Of a stretch of DNA of 64,000 nucleotides, positions 19,245-26,580 are shown in pieces. The translations under genes and the position numbers were made by a program. This stretch comes from Azotobacter salinestris (GTDB taxonomy: Bacteria; Pseudomonadota; Gammaproteobacteria; Pseudomonadales; Pseudomonadaceae): positions 4,199,001-4,263,000 of the forward strand of contig NZ_CP045302.1 in assembly GCF_009363155.1 (NCBI RefSeq), given 5' to 3'. Under the pieces are notes generated by a model. That model worked only from the letters and a program-made list of their open reading frames with translations. It did not search any database and was not told the DNA's origin. Positions within the stretch are counted from its first letter, which is position 1, and every line of letters starts with the position of its first letter.

Positions 19245-19334
19245 GGGGAGATGCCGGAGTGGTCGAACGGGACGGATTCGAAATCCGTTGTATCCGCAAG
19301 GGTACCTAGGGTTCGAATCCCTATCTCCCCGCCA
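19245..19334 (+). tRNA. tRNA-Ser (anticodon CGA)
   Basis: A 90-base class II tRNA with a long variable arm. The acceptor is GGGGAGA/TCTCCCC with discriminator G and encoded CCA. The anticodon loop is TTCGAAA with CGA, reading UCG. The T arm is TAGGG-TTCGAAT-CCCTA. A terminator follows at once. tRNA-Ser genes are common integration targets, and the downstream DNA looks different from its surroundings. Confidence 0.97.
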
Positions 19335-19340
19335 TAATTC

Positions 19341-19376
19341 AAAAGCCTTGCGATTTTCGAGTCGCAAGGCTTTTTT
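19341..19376 (+). terminator. Rho-independent terminator after tRNA-Ser
   Basis: AAGCCTTGCGA and TCGCAAGGCTT form an 11-bp perfect stem (19344-19371) followed by a T run; A residues upstream could also make it work on the other strand. Confidence 0.92.
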
Positions 19377-19544
19377 GCATGGCGCAGACAATCCTTCCAC
19401 CCCTATCTTGCGATGAGTGCACGCGGCGACAAGCACCAGCCGATGCTTGGCCAATAGGTCTCGATTCGGACAGTCAGCCAATCTTTTCTGCGCTGCCGGT
19501 GGCAGGCCATCCGATGGCCTTCGGAAGATCAAGAGTTCTTCTGT

Positions 19545-19814
19545 TTACTCGCTGACCTGGCGGACATCAAGCACAGCCCAGACCTCAAGTCCTTTCTTGC
19601 GTACGGCCTTTTCCGCTTCGAGCTTTGCTTCCAGGGTGCTGAGCGAGCGAGACTTGTATTCAAAGCGGAATGCCGGGCCTCCGGTCAATTTGCGTACGCT
19701 AAGCTCCACCAGAATGTAGCTGGATGGGTGCTTGCGTTTTTCTGGAGTGGGCTTTGCTGGTGCAAGACCCAAGGCTTCGCGCATTTCAGCTTCAGTGATT
19801 TGTCGTGAGTTCAA
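19545..19814 (-). CDS. Hypothetical protein, 89 residues, possibly from an integrated element
   Basis: The protein begins NSRQITEAEMREALGL, carries a basic middle and ends with a helix (LEAKLEAEKAVRKKGLEVW) and a short strand. I do not recognise a domain. The N-terminal ITEAEMREALGL pattern resembles small hypothetical proteins I associate with integrative conjugative elements, but I cannot verify this. The surrounding DNA is AT-richer than its neighbours and lies next to tRNA-Ser, which fits a remnant of a mobile element. No integrase or second attachment site was seen. Confidence 0.5.
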   Translation of the reverse strand: MNSRQITEAEMREALGLAPAKPTPEKRKHPSSYILVELSVRKLTGGPAFRFEYKSRSLSTLEAKLEAEKAVRKKGLEVWAVLDVRQVSE

Positions 19815-20408
19815 TGGGCTTACCCGTCAATTCTGAACATTGAACAAGGAAGAGTTGCCATATGGATTTAAGTGCCCACTCTTATCCCTCGAATGGGACA
19901 CAAGTTCATAGTCATAGGGCAACGGACTTCGACAGCGCACTTTATCGTTATTCTAGACTGCTGTCGGTATGAGGACCCGCGTCATTACATGCCGGCCCGC
20001 CTGGATTTCATCGAGAAGAATGAAGTCCGCTTCTTGCCAGGTTGGGCAGTTATTGTAAGGAGCATTAGTATTGTATACGAATCACGAGCATCGGGTAGTT
20101 GCCGCATTTTCCCTGTTTTTCGAGGGGAAATGTGTCTTGAGTGGGCAAGGAGCTGGTAGTGGTTCGCCGCGGTGATCGTGTGTCCTTCAGGGGGCGGAGA
20201 GTAGGCGCTGGAAAGCCTGTCGCAGTGCCTGCTGTGGAGGGCCGGGCGTGATCCGATTCATGCCGCCATCCTTGTCGCGGCATTACCCGATTAGCCGGGT
20301 TTCGCCAAGTCATCCGTTTCTCGACTGCCTTGCCAGCATATTGCCGACTATCTCCCTCTGGCCGGGGTATTGCCATGACCGACTGGCCCCGTAAGTCATG
20401 CGGTTGCG
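19815..20408. other. Intergenic stretch of 594 bp, AT-richer, no convincing gene
   Basis: The composition is lower in GC than the flanks. A 36-codon open frame starts at ATG 19862 behind an AAGGAAG sequence and ends TGA at 19970-19972. A 95-codon frame at 19872-20159 and a reverse 115-codon frame at 20065-20412 also exist. None shows recognisable protein character. It may be decayed mobile DNA next to tRNA-Ser. Confidence 0.5.
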
Positions 20409-21065
20409 TCAACCTCCTGGCTTGCGCCAGACGCTGGCAAGCCAGGGTTGCTGGTCACGTGGAAGGCCGGCGGGGCGGTAGTAATGTTCGAGTTCGACGA
20501 AGCCGGCCGCGTCCAGGTAGCGTCGCCAGGCATCGAGATCGTGATAGCTGCCGTAGCGGTTGCCATTCCAGCCCTCTTCATTGTGTCCGCGTGGATTGGA
20601 GCTGAACAGCACGCCACCAGGCTTGAGTGCAGCGTACAGCCTGCCGAGCACCTGGGGGAGCTCCTGAGCGGGGATGTGGAACAGCGAGGCGTTGGTGAAG
20701 ACGCCGTCGAAGCGCTCGGCCGGCAGGTCGAGTTGCAGAAAGTCCTGTTGCCAGACCTCGCAGCCAGAGTCGCAGCGGGCCATTTCGACGAAGCGGGGGC
20801 AGCCGTCAAGGCCGATCGGCTGGTGGCCGAGGGCGCGAAAGGTCTTGAGGTCGCGTCCCGGGCCGCAACCGAAGTCGAGAATGGTGAAGGGTGGCGGTGC
20901 CTCGATATGCCGCAGCAGGGCGTCGATGTTCTGGCTAACGTCGTGATCGCGGGTGCCGTCGCGGAAGGCCTCGGCAGATGTCGCATAGTGCCGCAGCGTG
21001 ATTGTCGTGATCTGCTCGAGGTCGCCGGCATCGAGGGCCGGCGGTGCTTCGTCGGATGGATTCAT
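20409..21065 (-). CDS. Class I SAM-dependent methyltransferase
   Basis: A 218-residue methyltransferase of unknown substrate. SAM-binding motif I is TILDFGCGPGRDL at about residue 63; motif II and the following acidic residue are in IGLDGCPRF. FDGVFTNASLFHIP (motif IV) and LKPGGVLFSSNPRG (motif VI) follow. The start at 21065 overlaps the ydbL stop (ATGA), so it is translationally coupled to the ydbH-ynbE-ydbL genes. A GTG at 21077 is an alternative start. The coupling hints at an envelope or lipid role but does not prove one. Confidence 0.85.
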   Translation of the reverse strand: MNPSDEAPPALDAGDLEQITTITLRHYATSAEAFRDGTRDHDVSQNIDALLRHIEAPPPFTILDFGCGPGRDLKTFRALGHQPIGLDGCPRFVEMARCDSGCEVWQQDFLQLDLPAERFDGVFTNASLFHIPAQELPQVLGRLYAALKPGGVLFSSNPRGHNEEGWNGNRYGSYHDLDAWRRYLDAAGFVELEHYYRPAGLPRDQQPWLASVWRKPGG

Positions 21066-21406
21066 TTGCGTATCCACTTGCCGTTGAGCTGGATGTACTG
21101 GCCTCTTGGCGTCTTCTCCAGGGCCTTTTGTCCGGCGATGGCCTCCACATCGCCCAGCTTGATGCCGTTCTCCCGCGCCAGACGCTGGTATTCGGCACGT
21201 CGTGCCTGATTGATCAGACGGGCGATTTCCTCAGCGTGGTCGCCTGCGCCGACCACGCCGATGTAGCCGTTGGGCATCTCGCCCAACTGGCCGCGGGCCT
21301 TGGCGCCGGAGAGGGCGCCCATGGCCTCGTTGAGATTCATCGCCAGGGCCGGCAGGGCAAGGCCCAGCACAACCAGCAGGGTTGCGATGCGTGCGCGCAT
21401 CTTCAT
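21062..21406 (-). CDS. ydbL: YdbL family periplasmic protein (DUF1318)
   Basis: A 114-residue secreted protein with a signal peptide (RIATLLVVLGLALPALA). The DUF1318 core is present: NEAMGALSGAKARGQLGEMPNGYIGVV ... QARRAEYQRLARENG. In E. coli YdbL modulates the YdbH-YnbE bridge that moves phospholipids to the outer membrane. It is the third gene of the conserved ydbH-ynbE-ydbL set, 10 bases after ynbE, and it overlaps the methyltransferase start by 4 bases. Confidence 0.92.
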   Translation of the reverse strand: MKMRARIATLLVVLGLALPALAMNLNEAMGALSGAKARGQLGEMPNGYIGVVGAGDHAEEIARLINQARRAEYQRLARENGIKLGDVEAIAGQKALEKTPRGQYIQLNGKWIRK

Positions 21407-21416
21407 GGGAACCTCC

Positions 21417-21608
21417 TCAGAACAGGCCGCTATCCTTGTCGATGATGTCGTCCAGAGCCTTGTCCACCTTGACGTAGATTTCGTGCTGGATCTTTACGTT
21501 GAGATTGATGTTGATCGGCTCGTCGGGGACGGCCAGCTGCACCGTGGGTGTACAGGAGGCGACCAGCAGGCCCAGCAGCGGGACGGCGAGCAGGTGGCGC
21601 AGGCGCAT
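21417..21608 (-). CDS. ynbE: YnbE-like outer membrane lipoprotein
   Basis: A 63-residue lipoprotein. Signal peptide LLAVPLLGLLVASC has its lipobox Cys at residue 19, followed by a beta-prone segment INLNVKIQHEIYVKVDKALDD. In E. coli YnbE multimerises through a strand that extends the YdbH groove to the outer membrane. It lies between ydbH and ydbL with 12- and 10-base gaps, the canonical arrangement. Confidence 0.92.
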   Translation of the reverse strand: MRLRHLLAVPLLGLLVASCTPTVQLAVPDEPININLNVKIQHEIYVKVDKALDDIIDKDSGLF

Positions 21609-21620
21609 GGAGTTCTCCAG

Positions 21621-24212
21621 TCAGGGGGCGTCGGGATCTTGTCGCAGGCGTTGCTGTACGCGTTGCCGGATCCTTTCGCTAACGCGGTCGGTGAGCTGCA
21701 GACTGGTCAGCAGGGCTGGAATATCCTCTTCCAGGTTGATGTTGAAGTGGATCGGCCGGCCCTTTTCCAAGGTGGGATTGCGCCCTTCGAGACGCAGAAC
21801 CATGTGCAGCGTGCCCTGCTCATCATAACCGAGGTCGCTGGACAGCTGGCTGAAATGGAAGTCTTCCAGGGCCTCGGCCACCAGCTTCATTGCTGGATTG
21901 GTGCGGGCCAGGGTACGAATCCTCTCGGAGCGGAACTGCAGTATGCCGGGTCCGCTGTTTGCCAGTCTTCCCTGTTCGATACGCACGCCGGCCGGTCCGG
22001 CGAGCAGCGGCAGGTGCCCGTTCAGAGTGCCCTGGCCTGCCAGTCCCTCGGCCGGGTAGAGACGGAACAATTCGCCGAGCTGCAGGCCTTCGAGCCGAAC
22101 CGGGAAGCGTGCCGAGCCTGTCGAGAGATTCTGATTCGACGGGGACAGCCAGGCGCGTCCGCCGAGCAGGGCGAGCTCCGCCTGCTGCCAGGCGAGTTGG
22201 CCTCGCAGCGGCTGCGCCAGGCTCGTCGAATACTGGCCGCGCAGGCGCAGCGGGCCGAGCGGAAGGCCGGGATTGAGATGCGCCACTTCCAGTTCGGTCA
22301 GCTGCAGCTCCAGTTGCGATCCGCGCAGCCGTGCCTGCAGGCGCCCGCTCAGGCCGCGCAGCTCACTGCGGTCGTAGATTCCCGAGAGATCCTGCGGTTG
22401 CAGCTCCAGCTCGGCCAGCAGCGGCGCACCGGGGCGCAGCCGCAGGCGGGCACTGCCCTGCAGACGCCCCTTGTCCAGCTCGAGTCGTGCGGGCCAGTCG
22501 ATCAAGGTCGCGGCGAGCGGGTTGCCGGCGTGCAGGAGGATCTCCGTCAGTCGGGCATTCAAGGCCAGTGCGCCGTCAGAACTGCGTTGCAGCTGCAGGC
22601 TCATGGTCAGTCCCTGCTCGCTCTGCAGTGTGCCAGCGAGCTGCTGGCGCTCGCCTGCCGCATCAAGGCGGCCTTGCCAGCGCCAACTCTGCGCCTGCAG
22701 GCGGGGATGCAGCAGATGTGCCGTCTGCAGGCGCAGCGGACCGCTCAGCTGTGGGGCGCGTAGCGCTCCTCCGGAATGTTCGGCCGCAAGGCGCAGGCCG
22801 GCCAGTTGCCCCTTCAGTCCTTCCAGGCGCAGCTCGGCCAGTCCCAGTTGCCCGAGGCTGAAGCGCGACTCTTTCTCCAGAGTCAACTGCAGACGTTCGC
22901 GGTCGAGCTGGCCTGTCATCCGCAGACGGACATTCAGTCTCTCCAGATGGCTATCGGCCAGTTGCAGGCGAGGCACGTCGAGCTCGACCCTGCCGGCCTT
23001 CAGCTCGAGGCGCCAGTCGGGCAGCCGCGGCGTGATGTCCAGTTCACACTGCAGCAAAGTTCGAGCCTGACCTTGGCTGCGCAGCTGCAGGCTCAGCGGC
23101 AGATGCGGCGCGTCGCTCAAGGCATTGACGGGGCGGGGAGCGATCTGCAACTGCAGCGCTTCCGGCCGCAGGAGCTCGGGCATCCCTTCCAGCCAAGTAC
23201 CCTGCGGCCGGGTCAGGCGGAGATCGGCTTGCACCTGGCGGGGCAGCCAGTCTCCGGCATTGCCGGCCAGGTTCAGGTTCAGGTTGCCCTGCAGCAGGCC
23301 GAGTCCTGGCACGGGCCAGGGTTCGGGCACTTGGGCATGGATACGGACCTCGCCCTGCGCCGCCTTGCGCAGCCGCTGCGGCTCCAGCGGGCCCTGTGGC
23401 CACTGCAGCTGCCAGTCGGCCTCGAGTCGCATGGCCTGAAGAGAGGGAGTGGCATCCGCTGGCCAGAGCCCCAGCCACTGTCCGAGCCAGTCCCGCAACC
23501 AAGGCGCTTCGGGCAGGCCCGGCATGGCCAGCTCCCCCCGCCAGACCTGTGCCGTGCCGTTATCTTTCAGAGTGCTCGATAGCCGGATACGTTGCTCCTC
23601 GTTGAATAGCACGCGAATCTGCAGTGCAAGCTCCTGGAGGTCAGGCTGGCCATCCAGATCGGCCTGTAGTGCCAGGCGCTGTCCCTCGTGCCGCAGTCGA
23701 AGCTCCAGGCGGGCTGGCAGCAGCTGGGCGCCGGCATGGCTTGCCTGCAACGAGCCCTGCAGGAGACAACGGCCGCTGGCGCAGGGAAGCCAGGTATCGA
23801 AGGTATCGATCGCCAGATGTCGGGGGAGGGCAGCCAGGACATGCGGGTCGGGGGAGTGGGGCGCAGGTGGGGGGCCGCTGGAGGGGGACGCTTGCCAGTC
23901 CATCTTTAAGTCGGCGATGCGTAGCCGTGGCAAGTGCCAGCCCTGGTCACCGTGCGTTGGCCAATCGAGCTTCAGGTGTTCGGCTGCGATCTGCAGGCGG
24001 CTGCCTGTGGCCTGCCGCTGTTCCAATTTCAGGCGTTGCAGGGTCGGACCGCTGAGAGAGAAGTGCAGGCCTTGCCAGGAAAGGTGCTCGATGCCTTGGG
24101 CGTGAAGAAACTGCTGCCAGCGATGATTGCCGTAGGCCAGGGCGGCGATCAGGAGGGCGCCGGCCAGTGCGATCCGTCTGGCGCTGCGCCATCTCGGATG
24201 GCGAGCCGTCAT
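21621..24212 (-). CDS. ydbH: AsmA-like intermembrane lipid transporter YdbH
   Basis: An 863-residue AsmA-like bridge protein. One N-terminal membrane anchor (about residues 12-26, RIALAGALLIAALAYG) is followed by a long beta-rich periplasmic region with many alternating Leu/Gln/Arg strands. A C-terminal conserved part ends FNINLEEDIPALLTSLQLTDRVSERIRQRVQQR. With TamB and YhdP, YdbH is one of the partly redundant phospholipid conduits to the outer membrane in E. coli. The call rests on architecture and on the adjacent ynbE and ydbL. Confidence 0.92.
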   Translation of the reverse strand: MTARHPRWRSARRIALAGALLIAALAYGNHRWQQFLHAQGIEHLSWQGLHFSLSGPTLQRLKLEQRQATGSRLQIAAEHLKLDWPTHGDQGWHLPRLRIADLKMDWQASPSSGPPPAPHSPDPHVLAALPRHLAIDTFDTWLPCASGRCLLQGSLQASHAGAQLLPARLELRLRHEGQRLALQADLDGQPDLQELALQIRVLFNEEQRIRLSSTLKDNGTAQVWRGELAMPGLPEAPWLRDWLGQWLGLWPADATPSLQAMRLEADWQLQWPQGPLEPQRLRKAAQGEVRIHAQVPEPWPVPGLGLLQGNLNLNLAGNAGDWLPRQVQADLRLTRPQGTWLEGMPELLRPEALQLQIAPRPVNALSDAPHLPLSLQLRSQGQARTLLQCELDITPRLPDWRLELKAGRVELDVPRLQLADSHLERLNVRLRMTGQLDRERLQLTLEKESRFSLGQLGLAELRLEGLKGQLAGLRLAAEHSGGALRAPQLSGPLRLQTAHLLHPRLQAQSWRWQGRLDAAGERQQLAGTLQSEQGLTMSLQLQRSSDGALALNARLTEILLHAGNPLAATLIDWPARLELDKGRLQGSARLRLRPGAPLLAELELQPQDLSGIYDRSELRGLSGRLQARLRGSQLELQLTELEVAHLNPGLPLGPLRLRGQYSTSLAQPLRGQLAWQQAELALLGGRAWLSPSNQNLSTGSARFPVRLEGLQLGELFRLYPAEGLAGQGTLNGHLPLLAGPAGVRIEQGRLANSGPGILQFRSERIRTLARTNPAMKLVAEALEDFHFSQLSSDLGYDEQGTLHMVLRLEGRNPTLEKGRPIHFNINLEEDIPALLTSLQLTDRVSERIRQRVQQRLRQDPDAP

Positions 24213-24584
24213 CCATAAGCTCCATTACGAGCCTGGTTTTGGCGCAAGAGGGAACTCCGCGGATGCAAGACCAGGCCGCGCTTTTATTTCCGATCGATGA
24301 AAAATGCCGACAAGGTCCATCCGGGATGCACCGAATTGTCTTGTCGGTGGTTTGATGATGCATCTAAATAGATGAAAATCAAGAAAATTTTCTGGCGAAA
24401 AAAGCACCAGTTCGAGCCGAGCCCAGAGAGCATCGACTCTTGGAAAGGCTGAGAGACTGTTGTCCACCGTGTTATCCACAGCTTCTGTGGATTTTCCTTG
24501 CAAGGGTACAGTGGAACCTCTTTGTCATACTTTGGCAAGTCTTTACTCGACGGGAAAAAGGAGTACAGTGCGCGCCTTCTCAAA
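24213..24584. promoter_or_regulatory. Intergenic region with a DnaA-box-like sequence inside a palindrome
   Basis: This 372-bp, AT-richer region lies between the divergent ydbH and Sel1 genes. It contains TTATCCACA (24472-24480), an exact match to the DnaA box consensus. The box overlaps the perfect inverted repeat ATCCACAG-CTT-CTGTGGAT (24474-24492). An AAGGAG ribosome-binding-like site at 24558-24563 precedes GTG 24568, which is not in the Sel1 frame. Promoters for both genes must lie here, but none could be fixed with confidence. Confidence 0.5.
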
Positions 24585-25016
24585 ATGAGCCTGCTGTTCG
24601 CCATGAGAGTTCGTGCCCAATCCTCTTCGCCTGCCAGTGTCCAGATGCGTCTGCCGGTAAGGGTGGCATCCTGGCTGCTGGACAGTCCAAGTATCGGCAA
24701 GACCCACAGTGCCAAGCGCTTTGCCGGACATCTACTCAAGCAGCCGGCACGCCAGGGTGTGGTGGTGGCGCAGAGCCGCCTTGGCCAACTGCTCTGTCGC
24801 GACTGCCGCACCCCGCGCGATCGCCGATTCGGCCTCGAGCTGCTGCGTCAGGCCGCGCGCGCCGGTGATGTCCAGGCACAGCTGGAACTCGGGCGCCACT
24901 GCTGCGAGGCGGGGCCGCTGGAGATGCAGCAGGGCCGCTACTGGCTGGAGCAGGCAGCAGCCCAGGGCTCGGACGAAGCCCTGCGATTGCTCGGCTGCCT
25001 CGCCGCGCATTCCTGA
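24585..25016 (+). CDS. Sel1-repeat/TPR-like protein
   Basis: About 143 residues. The C-terminal two thirds are Sel1-like helical pairs: QSRLGQLLCRDCRTPRDRRFGLELLRQAARAGD, VQAQLELGRHCCE and GRYWLEQAAAQGSDEALRLLG. Such repeats act as protein-binding scaffolds. There is no signal peptide. The start is uncertain: ATG 24585 and ATG 24603 lack ribosome-binding sites, while an AAGGAG lies before the out-of-frame GTG 24568. A small frameshift near the start is therefore possible. No partner is evident. Confidence 0.75.
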   Translation: MSLLFAMRVRAQSSSPASVQMRLPVRVASWLLDSPSIGKTHSAKRFAGHLLKQPARQGVVVAQSRLGQLLCRDCRTPRDRRFGLELLRQAARAGDVQAQLELGRHCCEAGPLEMQQGRYWLEQAAAQGSDEALRLLGCLAAHS

Positions 25017-25240
25017 GGATTCGATACGGCTTCTCGCCATCCGGGCCGCGCCCAGGGTGGCGCCCGCAACGGGCTGTAGGCGCGCTTCAAGTCAGTCAGG
25101 AACTGCCCGGCAAGTGCTCGATGGCTGCTTCGGCTCCCCGGGCAAGGGGCGCCTGCCCGATCCATGCCGGACCCCAACCCAAGGGAGACTGACTTGTAGT
25201 AGCCGGAGCAATCCATGACCGGCAGGCACCGGCAGTCGTT

Positions 25241-26500
25241 TCACTGCAGCCAGAGTGTTGTCAGCCCGGCGAGCAGGCCTGCGGCCATCAATGGCAGGCA
25301 GAGCAGGGCGAGGCGCCTCCCACCGATCATGGCGATCAGCCCGCCCTTGACCAGGCTGTTGCTCATGGCTGCGAGAAAAATGCCCTGTACCGCCACTTGG
25401 CTGTCCAGTTCGCCCAGCGCATTGCGCGCCAGCGACAGGGTGATCGCATCCACATCCGTCAGTCCGGCCAGCAACGCCACCAGATAGACTCCAGCATCGC
25501 CCAGCCAGTAGCGGCCCGCCTCCACCAGGAAGAGAATCGCTATCAGCAGGGCGGCAAAGCGCAGCGCCGGCCCCAGTTCGAAAGGATTCTGCAGCGGCGG
25601 CTCGCCTCTGGCGGCCGGCTCCTGCCCGGAGCCGTGGTAATGGAGGAGGGCGCCGCCGGCGTAGATCAGGGTAGCGACGCCCATTGGCCAGAGCAGGCTG
25701 GTCAGCAGGCTGGGGTTGATCAATCCGACCTCCAGCAGCACCCGCGGGAACATCAGCGCCGAGGTGGCCAGGAGACTGCAGGCGAGCAGACGGTGCAGGC
25801 GCACCTCCCGGTGCAGGCGGGACAGGGTCAAGGTCATTGCGGTGGAGGACACCATGCCGCCGAGCAGGGCTGTCAACAGCAGTCCGTGGCGAGTGCCGAC
25901 CAGGCGTATGGCCATATAGGCGGCGAAGCCGATAGCTGCTATCAGCACCACCATCCACCAGGTCTCGTAGGGGTTGAATGCCTCCCAGGGTCCATAGCCG
26001 CGGTTCGGCAGTACCGGCAGCAACACCACGGAAATGAACAACAGCTTCAACATGCCGGAGACTTCCTGGGCGGTCAGACGGCGCAGTGCGGCATGCAGGG
26101 CCTCCTTGAGGCTGAGCAGCAGGGCTACCACCACTGCACCGGCAGCGGCCAGTGCCTGATATTCTGTGGTCAGGGCCAGGCTGCCGAGCAGAAAGGTCAG
26201 CAGCATGGCGATCTCGCTGGTCATGCCCTGATCGCCGGTGTTGCGCAGATCGCCGAGATAGCCGGCCACCACCAGCAGGCCGAATACCAGCAGAAGGGCA
26301 ATCCAGGCCGCCAGGCCCAGTTGCTGGCCGAACAGCGCCGCCAGGCCACCGAGCAGCCCGCTCAGACCGAAGGTTCGGACGCCGGCGGCCAGATGCGCGT
26401 CATCGATCTCGCGCGCGCTCCAGCCGCGCTCGGTGCCGATCAACAAACCGACGCTCAGGGCGATGATCAGGTCGAGAAGCACGTCGGGATTGCTTGACAT
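25241..26500 (-). CDS. MgtC/SapB family membrane protein with DUF4010 domain
   Basis: A 419-residue inner-membrane protein with about a dozen hydrophobic helices. The N-terminal part has the MgtC pattern (LLDLIIALSVGLLIGTERGW ... AAGVRTFGLSGLLGGLAALFG) and the C-terminal half is the DUF4010 region (LTDVDAITLSLARNALG). Transport activity is often proposed for the family, but the substrate is unknown. Start 26500 (MSSNPDVLL) is preferred over upstream in-frame codons that add polar, unconserved residues. It lies 80 bases downstream of mxtR on the same strand. Confidence 0.86.
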   Translation of the reverse strand: MSSNPDVLLDLIIALSVGLLIGTERGWSAREIDDAHLAAGVRTFGLSGLLGGLAALFGQQLGLAAWIALLLVFGLLVVAGYLGDLRNTGDQGMTSEIAMLLTFLLGSLALTTEYQALAAAGAVVVALLLSLKEALHAALRRLTAQEVSGMLKLLFISVVLLPVLPNRGYGPWEAFNPYETWWMVVLIAAIGFAAYMAIRLVGTRHGLLLTALLGGMVSSTAMTLTLSRLHREVRLHRLLACSLLATSALMFPRVLLEVGLINPSLLTSLLWPMGVATLIYAGGALLHYHGSGQEPAARGEPPLQNPFELGPALRFAALLIAILFLVEAGRYWLGDAGVYLVALLAGLTDVDAITLSLARNALGELDSQVAVQGIFLAAMSNSLVKGGLIAMIGGRRLALLCLPLMAAGLLAGLTTLWLQ

Positions 26501-26580
26501 GGCGGTACTCGTGGCAAGGCAGGCGATGCGGCTCGGAGCGCGGCCGCGGGCGAGTGGGCCGCCCACGGCCGCGTTCCCAA

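Noticed and set aside
19862-19972. 36-codon open frame behind an AAGGAAG sequence
   Set aside because: Very short, no recognisable features, in a probably decayed region; chance cannot be excluded.
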